From Selenomonas sp. (GTDB lineage Bacteria > Bacillota > Negativicutes > Selenomonadales > Selenomonadaceae), in NCBI RefSeq assembly GCF_022771645.1, contig NZ_JALFCU010000066.1, positions 1-60,502 of the forward strand: a DNA stretch of 60,502 bases. The letters run 5' to 3'. Of this stretch, positions 1-9,700 are shown piece after piece; within the stretch, counting starts at the first letter, position 1, and every line of letters starts with the position of its first letter. Under the pieces are notes generated by a model that saw only the letters and a program-made list of their open reading frames with translations, did not search any database and was not told where the DNA came from. The translations under genes were made by a program, and so were the position numbers.

Positions 1-1
1 T

Positions 2-88
2 GCATTTGGAACAGCTGACACGACGGACGGACTGCCCAACCGCAACCAGCGCAAAATCACCGGCAATCCCGTGAACTACATAGATTGA
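2..88 (+). CDS. 3' end of an unidentified gene (partial)
   Basis: An open frame enters from the left edge and stops at the TGA at 86-88. It gives the C-terminal 28 residues of a protein, ending in NPVNYID. The cupin gene follows after 28 nt with its own ribosome binding site, so the three genes at this edge could be co-transcribed. The fragment is too short to assign a family. I infer it is coding because the frame is open to the edge and sits tightly against the next gene. Confidence 0.45.
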   Translation, partial: AFGTADTTDGLPNRNQRKITGNPVNYID

Positions 89-116
89 CAGGCCATGAAA
101 CAGGAGGAGGTTTATC

Positions 117-473
117 GTGGAGAATTATAGCAAAACGAACGTCGCCGCAGGCGGGAGCAGGATGGAACTGCATGATGTTTTGGGGCTTACAGGTGCGGAA
201 ATCAGCATCAACACCCTTCCTGCCGGAGAAAAAGTACCGTTTGTCCACTATCACAAGCAGAACGAGGAAATCTACGCCGTATTGACCGGGAAGGGGACAG
301 CCGTAGTCGATGGAGACGAACTGCCGCTTACAGCCGGAGACTGGCTTCGCATCGCGCCATCTGCAAAACGACAATTTTTCGCAGCGGCAGACAGTGATTT
401 GACCTATGTCTGCATTCAGGTAAAAGCTGGATCGCTCGAAGGATATACGGCGACGGACGGTGTGCTGGCTTAA
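117..473 (+). CDS. Small cupin-domain protein
   Basis: The product is a 118-residue single-domain cupin. The first metal-binding motif is visible as HYHKQNEEIYAVLTGKG (about residues 44-60: two His, then Glu, then Gly), and the second, weaker motif lies near residues 72-90. Proteins of this size are usually one beta-barrel binding a divalent metal; the substrate cannot be told. The start is GTG at 117, chosen because AGGAGGAGG lies at 102-110. The downstream reductase starts 19 nt after its stop, which suggests an operon and perhaps a shared small-molecule substrate (inference). Codon use (ACC and ACA for Thr) differs from the rest of the window. Confidence 0.8.
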   Translation: MENYSKTNVAAGGSRMELHDVLGLTGAEISINTLPAGEKVPFVHYHKQNEEIYAVLTGKGTAVVDGDELPLTAGDWLRIAPSAKRQFFAAADSDLTYVCIQVKAGSLEGYTATDGVLA

Positions 474-492
474 CATCAGGAAGGAGCAGGAG

Positions 493-1491
493 ATGCTAAA
501 AGAAAAGATGGAACTCGGGAGAGTGACCCTGAAAAACCGCTTGGTTATGGCACCGGTGGATTTGGAGAAATCAGACCACGGCACCGTGACAGACGAGCAG
601 CTTTCCTATTATGAAGAACGGACAAGGGGAGGATGTTTCGGGCTTGTTGTCATCGAACACAGCTTTGTAAAGCCCAACGGACGCGCCACCGAACATCAGC
701 TTTCCGTCGCCAAGGATGAGGATATTGCAGGACTTGCCAAATTGGCCGAGGTCATTCATAAGAGTGGCTCCAAAACGGTCATGCAGCTTTCTCATGCGGG
801 ATCGGCAATTAAGAAGGCGCAGGTGGCAGAGGAAGGCATTAGTCCCAGCGGGCTTGCCAGTCCCGCCTTGGCCTCGGACAGAACGCTTCAACGGACACAT
901 GCCATGACGCACGCGGAGATTGGTGATCTGGTGGAGCATTTTGCCCTTGCGGCTGAACGCGCGAAACGGGCAGGTTTTGACGGCGTGGAAATTCACAGCG
1001 CACACGGTTACCTGCTCAATCAGTTTTACTCGCCGCTCACGAACAAGCGGACGGACGCTTACGGAGAAACCATCGTAGGACGATTGAAAATCCATCGAGA
1101 GATCATCACCGCCGTAAGAGATGCCATCGGCGAGGATATGATTTTGGGCCTGCGGCTTGGAGCTGCGGACTACATGGAAGGCGGAAACACCATAGCGGAC
1201 GGGGTCGCCGCCGCAAAAAATTTCGCCGGAGCGGGGCTGCAATACATCAGCATTTCCGGCGGTCTGTGCGGATCAAGGCCAAAGGATAAAACAGGCGCGG
1301 GCTATTTCGGCGATGCCTCCGAGGCAATCAAGAAAGCCGTAAATATCCCGATCATTCTCACTGGCGGAGTGCAAACGTCAAAAGATGCCGAAATGCTCCT
1401 GCGGGAGAAAAAAGCAGATATGATCGGGGTTGCCAGAGCGATTGTTGCCGATCCTGATTGGGCAAGAAAAGCATTGGCAGAATTGTGCTGA
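493..1491 (+). CDS. Old yellow enzyme family NADH:flavin oxidoreductase
   Basis: The product has 332 residues, the length of a stand-alone FMN-binding TIM barrel of the OYE family. It lacks the C-terminal FAD/NAD domain of 2,4-dienoyl-CoA reductases. The characteristic active-site stretch HSAHGYLLNQFYSPLTNKR is present around residues 166-184, followed by RTDAYG. The C-terminal phosphate-binding part reads ILTGGVQT ... MIGVARAIVADPDW. Members reduce activated C=C bonds with NAD(P)H; the substrate is unknown. ATG at 493 is preferred over an upstream in-frame ATG because AAGGAGCAGG lies directly before it. Codon use differs from later genes, so recent acquisition is possible. Confidence 0.85.
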   Translation: MLKEKMELGRVTLKNRLVMAPVDLEKSDHGTVTDEQLSYYEERTRGGCFGLVVIEHSFVKPNGRATEHQLSVAKDEDIAGLAKLAEVIHKSGSKTVMQLSHAGSAIKKAQVAEEGISPSGLASPALASDRTLQRTHAMTHAEIGDLVEHFALAAERAKRAGFDGVEIHSAHGYLLNQFYSPLTNKRTDAYGETIVGRLKIHREIITAVRDAIGEDMILGLRLGAADYMEGGNTIADGVAAAKNFAGAGLQYISISGGLCGSRPKDKTGAGYFGDASEAIKKAVNIPIILTGGVQTSKDAEMLLREKKADMIGVARAIVADPDWARKALAELC

Positions 1492-1555
1492 TTTATTTGA
1501 AATATTATGATGGAAGCCGAACTTGTGAAACACGAGGAGGCAAAATCATCGCCAT

Positions 1556-1588
1556 GGGGCTGTCGCAAACTGCAACAGCCCCTTTTTT
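1556..1588 (+). terminator. Rho-independent terminator after the reductase gene
   Basis: A stem GGGGCTGT-c-GCA pairs with TGC-a-ACAGCCCC and is followed by six T. It lies 65 nt after the reductase stop and ahead of the convergent polymerase gene. Confidence 0.8.
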
Positions 1589-1608
1589 CATGTCTTCTTG
1601 TATGCGTT

Positions 1609-3012
1609 TTATCGATTTTTGATTGCCGCTTGCGGATGGCGCTCCAGCCATGATTTGGCATACGTACACGTCGCCGTGACCTTGCTGCCGCGCCGGTGAA
1701 TCTCTTCCACGGTCTTCGCTACGAGCTTCGAGGCGATCCCCTGCCCGCGCAGCTCTGGCAGGACAACCGTGTGATAGATGTCGAAAACGCCGGGCGCAGT
1801 CTCGCGGAAATCGGCATTTGCCAAGAGCTCGCCGCGCTCGTTCGTCAGATAAACGTGCTCATCGTTCGCGTGAAATTCCATGAACGTCATTGCTTCCGGC
1901 GGCGCAAAGAGCGAGAGCTCCTGCCTTGCTTCCGGCTCGACATGATTCGCACAGAGCAGGATGCGGCGGATGGGATGGCTGGTCTGGACGATGCGTGCGT
2001 ACAGCGTTTTGAGTGCATCCGTGATGACGGAGCTCGCGTTCGTCATCGTGTCGAGGCGGATGGTGCCGGAAGCTGGCGGCAGGAAGAAATCAGGGCGCGA
2101 GCTGTAAACGATGCACATGGTCACAGACGCGGTGACGACATGACGCGACGTGAGATTCAGGGCGAGCTGGTCGGCCATTTCGACGAGAACGACACGCGCT
2201 TCGGTATAGCTGTAGTCGCGCAGGAGGACTTGGCCCTCGGAGACGGATTGCGTCTCGGGGCGATACGCATGAATCTCGGCGATCGTCGTCGGCTCGCGCC
2301 CCCATGCATGGTCGTAGAGGAGATAGCCGTCAATGCCGAAGGCCTTGCGGATGGCTTTGTATTTAGCGTGCGCGATGTCGCCCATCGTGCGCAGCCCCAT
2401 GCGCAGCAGCCGTCGTTCGATGCCGCGGCCGATGCGCCAGAAGTCCGTGAGCGGCGTGTGATCCCAGAGCGTCGCGCGGAACGCGGCCTCGTCGAGCACG
2501 CCGATGCGGTCGGGCGCGTGCTTCGCTGTGATGTCGAGCGCGATTTTCGCGAGGTAGAGATTCGTCCCGATGCCGCACGTCGCCGGCAGGCCGAGGCGGC
2601 GCTCGATTTCGCCGAGCAGGAAGTGCGCCATTCCTTTCGGTGACAAATGATAAATCGCTGTATAACCTGTGATGTCGATGAATGCTTCGTCCACGGAGTA
2701 GACGAAGATGTCGTCCTTGCAGAAATAGTCGAGGTAGATGCTGTAGATTTCAGCGGCGTAGTTCAGGTAGAGCTGCATCCGAGGCGTTGCCATGATGTAG
2801 TGGAAGCGTGTGGGAATCTCGAAAACGCGGCAACGGTTGCGCAAGCCCTTCGCCTTGAGTGACGGCGATACCGCAAGGCAGATCGTTCCGCGACCGCGTT
2901 CGGCATCCGCGACCACGAGGTCGGTCGTCATCGGATCAAGCCCTCGCATCACACATTCGCACGAGGCATAAAATGATTTCAGGTCAATGATGAGATATCT
3001 TCGATTTTCCAT
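1609..3012 (-). CDS. Y-family DNA polymerase (UmuC/DinB type) fused to a C-terminal GNAT acetyltransferase domain
   Basis: Residues 1-370 form a Y-family polymerase. The N-terminal catalytic Asp lies in IIDLKSFYASCE (D10) and the palm motif is VYSVDEAFID (D108, E109). The usual end of Gram-positive UmuC-like proteins, QELSLFAPPEA, is present but is not followed by a stop. The frame continues into about 93 residues (375-467) that look like a complete small acetyltransferase of the COG2388 type, with LPELRGQGIASKLVAKTVEE as the acetyl-CoA loop and TCTYAKSWLERHP at the end. An ATG at codon 375 could be the old start of a separate gene. The start at 3012 has GGAGGTG upstream. A role in translesion synthesis is known for the polymerase family; the role of the fused domain is unknown. 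Confidence 0.85.
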   Translation of the reverse strand: MENRRYLIIDLKSFYASCECVMRGLDPMTTDLVVADAERGRGTICLAVSPSLKAKGLRNRCRVFEIPTRFHYIMATPRMQLYLNYAAEIYSIYLDYFCKDDIFVYSVDEAFIDITGYTAIYHLSPKGMAHFLLGEIERRLGLPATCGIGTNLYLAKIALDITAKHAPDRIGVLDEAAFRATLWDHTPLTDFWRIGRGIERRLLRMGLRTMGDIAHAKYKAIRKAFGIDGYLLYDHAWGREPTTIAEIHAYRPETQSVSEGQVLLRDYSYTEARVVLVEMADQLALNLTSRHVVTASVTMCIVYSSRPDFFLPPASGTIRLDTMTNASSVITDALKTLYARIVQTSHPIRRILLCANHVEPEARQELSLFAPPEAMTFMEFHANDEHVYLTNERGELLANADFRETAPGVFDIYHTVVLPELRGQGIASKLVAKTVEEIHRRGSKVTATCTYAKSWLERHPQAAIKNR

Positions 3013-3225
3013 AGGTTACACCTCCTGCATCCTCATGTTGTTTTCTTACCATGAATTTTATCATTAACTTATCAAATATGCAACTATATAAAAGACGTGA
3101 TAAAAACGTATTTCCATTCCATTGCTGTTATAAAATCTGCGAAATGGGGAAAGATGCTTGACATAAATAAACGGCCTTCGCACGCTTGTGGGGAGGCCGA
3201 AGGCAGGAAAACGCAGCAGGAATGA

Positions 3226-3456
3226 CGAATACTCAAAAAAAAGAACGGTTGCATGGACGAGGACGTTCCGCATTTTGTGAGCCTGACGAAGCCGGCAAAC
3301 GCGGTCATGCAGCCTGTCCATGACCGTATGCCCGTCATGGTGCGGGAGGAAGATATCGATGCATGGCTCTTGGATGCCAGCCGCACAAAGGATTTGCTCG
3401 AAAGCGAAGTCCCGCTGGAACGCATCCAGGCAGTCGAAGAGTTCTCACTTTTTTGA
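3226..3456 (+). pseudogene. Remnant of an SOS response-associated peptidase (SRAP, YedK/HMCES type)
   Basis: The frame encodes LTKPAN-x4-PVHDRMPVMV, then DAWL and a C-terminal tail. This matches the last third of SRAP proteins, where the sequence T-x2-AN-x5-IHxRMPV carries the active-site His. The N-terminal two thirds, including the catalytic Cys2, are missing: an in-frame stop lies at 3223-3225 and no SRAP-like sequence is seen further upstream. No ribosome binding site precedes the ATG at 3253. It sits between the translesion polymerase and the CBS gene, so it is probably a decayed member of a DNA-damage pair. Confidence 0.6.
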
Positions 3457-3586
3457 TCTGAGGTGGAGCACATGGGAGAAAAGCATTGGCGCACGTTGAG
3501 CGCGTCCTTCATGATTCTGTGAAGGCGGAGGAGACGTGGACGATGCTCACAGACGGAAGTTTTCAAAAATAAGGAGGTATTTCATC

Positions 3587-4033
3587 ATGCAGGTACAGGA
3601 CATCATGACGAAGAAAGTGTTGACCGTCCGGCCGGAGACGTCCGTGCGCGAGGTGGCGGAAATCCTTGTGAGCCACAAGATTTCGGGCGTTCCCGTCGTG
3701 GAAGAGGACGGCAGCCTCGTCGGCATCGTGAGCGAGGGCGACCTCATGAGCAAGGAGATTCTGCCCGAGCCGCCTGCGGAATTCTGCATCCTCGGCGCGG
3801 TCATCTACTACAACAGCCTGCGCGAGTTCAAGGATGCATTTAGCCGCATGGCGGCGAACACGGCGGAAGCGCTCATGACGAAGAAGGTCGTGACCGTCAA
3901 GGCGGAGGATGATGTCAGCGATGTCGCGCGCATCATGCGCGACAAGCACATCAAGCGTGTGCCGGTGCTTGATGACGAAGGTCATCTCATCGGCATCGTG
4001 AGCCGCCAGGACATCGTGAAGATGCTGCTCTGA
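3587..4033 (+). CDS. CBS-domain pair protein
   Basis: The product has 148 residues made of two CBS motifs and nothing else. The first runs from MQVQDIMTKKVLTV to VVEEDGSLVGIVSEGDL and the second from EALMTKKVVTV to VLDDEGHLIGIVSRQDIV. Such stand-alone pairs bind adenosine nucleotides and act as small energy or ligand sensors, usually on a partner protein that is not evident here. ATG at 3587 follows AAGGAGG at 3571-3577. The carbonic anhydrase gene begins within 60 nt downstream, so co-transcription is likely. Confidence 0.88.
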   Translation: MQVQDIMTKKVLTVRPETSVREVAEILVSHKISGVPVVEEDGSLVGIVSEGDLMSKEILPEPPAEFCILGAVIYYNSLREFKDAFSRMAANTAEALMTKKVVTVKAEDDVSDVARIMRDKHIKRVPVLDDEGHLIGIVSRQDIVKMLL

Positions 4034-4088
4034 TGGGAGCGTGGTTGATATTCAAATACGTGGAGTCTTTCCCAGGGGTGGAATAAAA

Positions 4089-4640
4089 TTGGATGCAGAA
4101 AAGAGCCTGGATCTTTTGCGCAAGGGTGCAAAAACGTATGAGGCAAACGGCGCGTACAGTGGAGATGTGTCGAAGCAGATGCGGGAACGCTTGTCGAAAG
4201 GACAACATCCGTTCGCGACCGTCGTGACGTGTTCGGATTCACGCGTGATTCCTGAGGCGATTTTCTCTTGCAATATGGGCGACTTGTTTGTCATCCGTAC
4301 GGCGGGAAGCGTCATCGGCGCACATGAGCTTGCCAGTATCGAGTATGCAGCGCATCATCTCCATGTACCGTTGACTGTCGTGCTCGGACATACGCATTGC
4401 GGCGCGGTCGGCGCTGCCGTCGCAGGAGAGACGGAAGGGAACGTCGGCGTCATCACGCGAGCCATACGAGACGCTATCGGTGGTGAAAAAGATCCGTTGA
4501 AGGCAACACGGCTCAATGCGGAAAACTCTGTGCGGTGCATCCAAGAGGATTTGCAAGGCGGAGAAGCGCATCGTGTCTGTGGTGCAGTTTACGATATTGA
4601 AACTGGTGTTGTCACGTGGTTTGACGATACGGAGGGCTGA
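4089..4640 (+). CDS. Beta-class carbonic anhydrase
   Basis: The enzyme interconverts CO2 and bicarbonate in the cytoplasm. The zinc-binding and dyad residues are visible when numbered from TTG 4089: C48-S-D50-S-R52 in VTCSDSRVIPE, and H101 and C104 in GHTHCGAVGA. With 183 residues it is near the short end of the class. TTG at 4089 is chosen because AGGGGTGG lies 6-7 nt before it; a GTG at 4041 in the same frame lacks such a site, and no ATG is available near the N-terminus. The C_GCAxxG_C_C gene follows after 2 nt, so the two are translationally coupled. Bicarbonate supply for carboxylations is the likely role (inference). Confidence 0.85.
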   Translation: MDAEKSLDLLRKGAKTYEANGAYSGDVSKQMRERLSKGQHPFATVVTCSDSRVIPEAIFSCNMGDLFVIRTAGSVIGAHELASIEYAAHHLHVPLTVVLGHTHCGAVGAAVAGETEGNVGVITRAIRDAIGGEKDPLKATRLNAENSVRCIQEDLQGGEAHRVCGAVYDIETGVVTWFDDTEG

Positions 4641-4642
4641 TC

Positions 4643-5071
4643 ATGAAAATTGAAGAACGACTCGAAAAGGCAAGGGGACTGCATGAGCGTGGATACAACT
4701 GCGCACAGTCCGTGGCTTGCGCTTTCGCTGACAAGACGGAGGTACCAGCGGACGTGTTGTTCGCGGCGAACGAAGGATATGGTGCAGGCCAGGGGACGAT
4801 GGACGGCGTGTGTGGCGCGCTCATGGGAGCGATCATGCTCGGCGGGCTCCGGAGCAGCACGCGGAATCTCGCGCAGCCGAACTCAAAGCCGGCGACGATG
4901 AAGCTTTCGCGCGAGCTGATGAAAGCCTTCGAGGCATCCGCAGGCGCTTTATACTGCAAGGATTTGAAAGGCGTCGGAACAGGGAAGGTCATCTGCACCT
5001 GCCCTGATTGCATCAGAAAGGCGTGCGAGCTGGCAGAGGAGCTCGTGTACGGAAACGGGGAATCGATTTGA
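4643..5071 (+). CDS. C_GCAxxG_C_C family protein (putative redox-active)
   Basis: The product has 142 residues with the family Cys pattern: NCAQSVACAF near residue 21, GVCGALMGAIMLGG near residue 57, and CTCPDCIRKACELAEE near the C-terminus. The family is common in anaerobes and is described only as a putative redox-active protein with clustered cysteines; its reaction is unknown. The ribosome binding site GGAGG overlaps the end of the carbonic anhydrase gene, and the start lies 2 nt after that stop. Confidence 0.82.
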   Translation: MKIEERLEKARGLHERGYNCAQSVACAFADKTEVPADVLFAANEGYGAGQGTMDGVCGALMGAIMLGGLRSSTRNLAQPNSKPATMKLSRELMKAFEASAGALYCKDLKGVGTGKVICTCPDCIRKACELAEELVYGNGESI

Positions 5072-5156
5072 TGCGGCTTTCTTCCGCCTATTTCCTTTCA
5101 TAACTAAATGTGATAGAATGTATGCCGTCAAGTAACAATTACGGGAGGCTGTTCCA

Positions 5157-6533
5157 TTGAATCTTTTCCGCACGAAGGCGATTGAGGAATACCGCGAGGA
5201 CGCAAAGGCGACGCATCTGAAGCGCGCCATGGGCGCGTTCGATGTGACGATGCTCGGCGTCGGCGTCATCGTCGGCACGGGCATCTTCGTCTTGACGGGC
5301 GTCGCGGCTGCGAAATACGCCGGCCCCGCGCTCATGATCTCGTTCCTGCTTGCCTCGATCACGTGCGCGTTCGTCTCCATGACGTACAGCGAGCTCGCGT
5401 CCATGGTGCCGGTCGCGGGCAGCGCGTATGCGTACGCCTACACATCCGTCGGCGAGCTCTTCGCTTGGCTTGTCGGCTGGAATCTCGTGCTCGAGTATTC
5501 CGTCGGCGCGTCGGCTGTCGCGGGCGGCTGGTCTGCGTATGTCTGCGGCCTGCTCAAGACGGCGGGCGTGGAGCTTCCGCAGGCGCTCACAGCCGTGCCG
5601 GCCGATGGCGGCCTCGTGAACCTGCCGGCCATCCTCATCACGCTGTTCCTGACGTGCCTGCTCGTGCGCGGCGTACACGAAAGTGTGACGGTCAACAAAG
5701 TCCTTGTCGCCGTGAAGCTCGCGGCCATCTTCCTGTTCCTGTTCCTCGCCGGCCCGTCCGTCGACGTTACGAACTGGGAGCCGTTCGCACCGTTCGGCTG
5801 GGCGGGCATCTCGGCCGGCGCGGCCGTCATCTTCTTCGCGTACCTCGGCGTCGACTCCGTCGCGACGGCGGCCGAGGAGACGAAGAATCCCGCGCGCGAC
5901 ATGCCAATCGGCATCATCGCCTCGCTCGCCATCTGCACGCTGCTCTACATCGCCGTGACGGCGGTCATGACGGGCAACGTGCCGTATGCGCAGCTCGACA
6001 ATGCCGAGCCCGTCGCGTTTGTATTGCGCGAGCTCGGCTACCGCTTCGGCAGCGCGCTCGTCGGCACGGGCGCGATCGCCGGCCTCACGACCGTCCTGCT
6101 CGTCATGATGTACGCGCAGACGCGCGCATTCTTCGCCATGAGCCGCGACGGCCTCATCCCGCAGTCCGTCTGCAAGATCCACGAGACGTACCGCACGCCG
6201 CACCGCATCACGCTCATCGTCGGTATCGCCGTCGCCCTCATCTCCGGCTTCACACCCATCAACGTCGTCGCCGAGATGTGCAGCGTCGGCACGCTGTTCG
6301 CATTCCTCGTCAGCGCCGTCGGCGTCGTCGTCCTGCGCCACCGCGCGCCGGACGCCCGCCGCCCGTTCTGTTGCCCGGCCGTCCACGTCATGAGCGCCCT
6401 CGCCGTCCTTTCCTGCGGCTACATCATGTACAACCTTTCCAGCATGACATGGGAGCGCTTCTGGCTCTGGAGCGCTGCCGGCCTCGCGATCTACTTCCTC
6501 TACGGCTACCGCCACAGCCGCGAAAACAAGTAA
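5157..6533 (+). CDS. APC-superfamily amino-acid permease (cationic amino-acid transporter-like)
   Basis: The product is a 458-residue integral membrane protein with about 12 hydrophobic segments. The APC signature in TM1 reads VGVIVGTGIFVLTGVAA, and the TM6-like region reads GVDSVATAAEETKNPARDMP, typical of the YfnA/CAT branch. These proteins exchange or import amino acids at the cytoplasmic membrane; the substrate is not readable from sequence. The start is TTG at 5157 with GGGAGGC upstream. A weak promoter (TAGAAT at 5114-5119) may precede it. It stands alone between the carbonic anhydrase group and nifJ. Confidence 0.88.
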   Translation: MNLFRTKAIEEYREDAKATHLKRAMGAFDVTMLGVGVIVGTGIFVLTGVAAAKYAGPALMISFLLASITCAFVSMTYSELASMVPVAGSAYAYAYTSVGELFAWLVGWNLVLEYSVGASAVAGGWSAYVCGLLKTAGVELPQALTAVPADGGLVNLPAILITLFLTCLLVRGVHESVTVNKVLVAVKLAAIFLFLFLAGPSVDVTNWEPFAPFGWAGISAGAAVIFFAYLGVDSVATAAEETKNPARDMPIGIIASLAICTLLYIAVTAVMTGNVPYAQLDNAEPVAFVLRELGYRFGSALVGTGAIAGLTTVLLVMMYAQTRAFFAMSRDGLIPQSVCKIHETYRTPHRITLIVGIAVALISGFTPINVVAEMCSVGTLFAFLVSAVGVVVLRHRAPDARRPFCCPAVHVMSALAVLSCGYIMYNLSSMTWERFWLWSAAGLAIYFLYGYRHSRENK

Positions 6534-6640
6534 TTATGTTTCAATCAATATATAATATGACAAACGCCGTTTACATTCGTCTTTTTGACGTGTAAAATAA
6601 GAGGAAAGGTATTTTGTATACCTGACCACACAATTGGTTG

Positions 6641-6717
6641 GATGCTATTTGCCTGTCGGCAAATGGCTAACATATCCGTAAGCGCTGAAGCGCTAACGGC
6701 TATCTTAATGAGGGGAG
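6641..6717 (+). repeat. Family C two-hairpin repeat, nifJ copy
   Basis: Two hairpins lie side by side: GCTATTTGCC-tgtc-GGCAAATGGC (6644-6667) and CCGTAAGCGC-tgaa-GCGCTAACGG (6676-6699). The whole block is closely similar to the reverse complement of 55427-55500 ahead of rplM. It ends on the nifJ ribosome binding site, 11 nt before the start codon, so it would form the 5' leader of the transcript if the promoter is upstream. Confidence 0.8.
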
Positions 6718-6727
6718 CTAAAACTAC

Positions 6728-9700
6728 ATGAGCAAACACATGAAGACCATGGATGGCAACACGGCTGCCGCGTACATTTCCTACGCGTTCACGGATGTCG
6801 CTGCGATCTATCCGATCACGCCGTCGTCCCCGATGGCAGAGCACGTCGACGAGATGGCGGCCCACGGCGCGAAGAACCTTTTCGGCGAAAAGGTCCGCGT
6901 CATCGAGATGCAGTCCGAAGCCGGCGCCGCCGGTGCTGTCCACGGCTCGCTGCAGGCGGGCGCTCTCACGACGACCTACACGGCGTCGCAGGGCTTCCTC
7001 CTCATGATCCCGAACCTCTACAAGATTTCGGGCGAACTGCTGCCGGGCGTGTTCCACGTCTCCGCGCGCGCGCTCGCGACGAGCTCGCTCAACATCTTCG
7101 GCGACCAGCAGGACGTCATGGCCGCGCGCCAGTGCGGTTGCGCCATGCTTGCAGAGGCCAGCGTCCAGGAGGTCATGGATCTTTCGGCCGTCGCGCATCT
7201 CGTCGCCATCAAGGGCCGCGTCCCCTTCATCAACTTCTTCGACGGTTTCCGCACGTCACATGAAATCCAGAAAATCGAAGTCGTCGACTATGATGACCTT
7301 GGCAAGATCCTCGACTGGGATGCCGTCGCTGCGTTCCGCCGCCGCGCGCTGAATCCGGATCATCCGGTCATCCGCGGCACGGCGCAGAACCCGGACATCT
7401 ACTTCCAGGAGCGCGAGGCCGTCAACCGTTACTACGATGCCATCCCGCAGCTCGTCGAGGATGCCATGGCCGACCTCGCGAAGATCACGGGCCGCGAGCA
7501 TCATCTGTTCGACTACTACGGCGCGAAGGATGCCGACCGCGTCATCATCGCGATGGGCTCCGTCTGCCAGACGGCGGAAGAGGTCGTGAACTACCTCAAC
7601 GCGCAGGGCGAAAAGGTCGGCCTGCTGTCCGTCCACCTCTATCGTCCGTTCTCCGTGAAACATTTCCTCGGTGCTTTGCCGAAAACGGTCAAAAAAATCG
7701 CCGTCCTCGACCGCACGAAAGAGCCGGGCGCGATCGGCGAGCCGCTGTACCTCGACGTCAAGGCGGCGTTCTACGACCAGGCGGATGCGCCGGTCATCGT
7801 CGGAGGCCGCTACGGCCTTGGCGGCAAGGACACGACGCCGGATCAGGTGTTCGCCGTTTATGACGAGCTGAAGAAAGCGCAGCCGATGCATGGTTTCTCC
7901 ATCGGCATCGACGACGATGTGACGAACCTCAGCCTCGCGCCGACGCACAGCGATGTCGACCTCACGCCGGACGGCACGACGGCCTGCAAGTTCTGGGGCC
8001 TCGGCTCGGACGGCACGGTCGGCGCGAACAAGAGCGCCATCAAGATCATCGGCGACAAGACGGACATGTACGCGCAGGCGTATTTCGCCTATGACTCGAA
8101 GAAGTCCGGCGGCATCACGATGAGCCATCTGCGCTTCGGCAAGCAGCCCATCACGAGCCCGTACCTCATCAACAAAGCGGACTTCATTTCCTGCTCGCAG
8201 CAGTCGTACGTCTACGCTTACGACCTGCTCGCAGGCCTCAAGCCGCATGGCGTGTTCCTCCTGAACACGGTCTGGGACGATGCCGCGCTCGACCAGCATC
8301 TGCCGGCTGCCATGAAGCGCTACATCGCAAACAACGAGATTGATTTCTACACGGTCAATGCCGTCGACATCGCGAAAGGCCTCGGCCTCGGCGGCCGCTT
8401 CAACATGGTCATGCAGTCCGCGTTCTTCAAGCTCGCGAACATCATCCCGATCGACACGGCCGTCGAGTACCTGAAAGACGCCGTTGTGAAGTCGTACGGC
8501 AAGAAGGGCGAGAAAGTCGTCTCCATGAACCAGGGCGCGATCGACCAGGGCATCGCGGCGTTGCACAAAGTCGCCGTTCCGGCTGCATGGAAGGACGCGC
8601 AGGACGCGCCTGCCGCAAAGCGCGATGTGCCGGCGTTCATCACGGACATCCAGGAAGTCATGAACCGTCAGGAAGGCGAGAAGCTCGCCGTCTCGACGTT
8701 CGCAGACGGCATGGAAGACGGCACGTTCCCGGTCGGCGGCTCGGCGTATGAGAAACGCGGCACGGCCATCAACGTGCCGGCATGGGACAACGAAAAGTGC
8801 ATCGGCTGCAACCAGTGCTCGTTCGTCTGCCCACATGCGGCCATCCGCCCCGTGCTCACGACGGATGAAGAGCTCGCGGCAGCGCCCGAGGGCATGACGT
8901 CCACGCCGTCGAAAGTCGCGAAGGGCATGCACCTCACGATCGCCGTCTCGACGCTCGACTGCCTCGGTTGCGGCAACTGCGCGCAGGTCTGCCCGGTCAA
9001 GGCGCTGACGATGACGCCGCTGACGGACGACATGAAAGCGAAGCAGAAATACTTCGACTACGGCGTCGACACGAAGAAAGTCGCGCCGAAGAAGAACCCC
9101 GTCAAGAAGACGACGGTCATCGGCTCGCAGTTCGAGCAGCCGCTGTTCGAGTTCTCCGGCGCCTGCGCCGGCTGCGGCGAGACGCCGTACGCGAAGCTCC
9201 TCACGCAGCTGTTCGGCGACCGCATGATGATCGCGAACGCCACGGGCTGCTCCTCCATCTGGGGTGCGAGTGCTCCTGCGATGCCGTACACGAAGAACGC
9301 AAAGGGCCAGGGCCCGGCGTGGGCGAACTCGCTGTTCGAAGACAACGCGGAGTTCGGCCTCGGCATGTGCCTCGGCGTCAAGGCCGTCCGCGAGCGCCTC
9401 GCGGCGAACATGAAAGCCGCCGTTGAAGCGGGCAAAGGCTCGGCGGACCTCCAGGCCGCGATGAACGACTGGTGCGAGCACATCGCTGATGGCGAAGGCA
9501 CGCGCGATCGCGCAGAAAAACTCACGGCGCTCCTCGAAGCAGAGAAGGGCAGCGATGCAGACCTGCAGGCCATCTACGATGACCGCGACTACTTCGTGAA
9601 GCGCTCGCAGTGGATCCTCGGCGGCGACGGCTGGTCGTATGACATCGGCTACGGCGGCGTCGACCACGTACTCGCCTCCGGCGAAGATGTCAACGTCTTT

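Noticed and set aside
3084..3566. A 160-codon frame on the minus strand opposite the SRAP remnant
   Set aside because: It is Ser/Cys-rich with no motif or ribosome binding site, and is the shadow of the SRAP-like sense frame.
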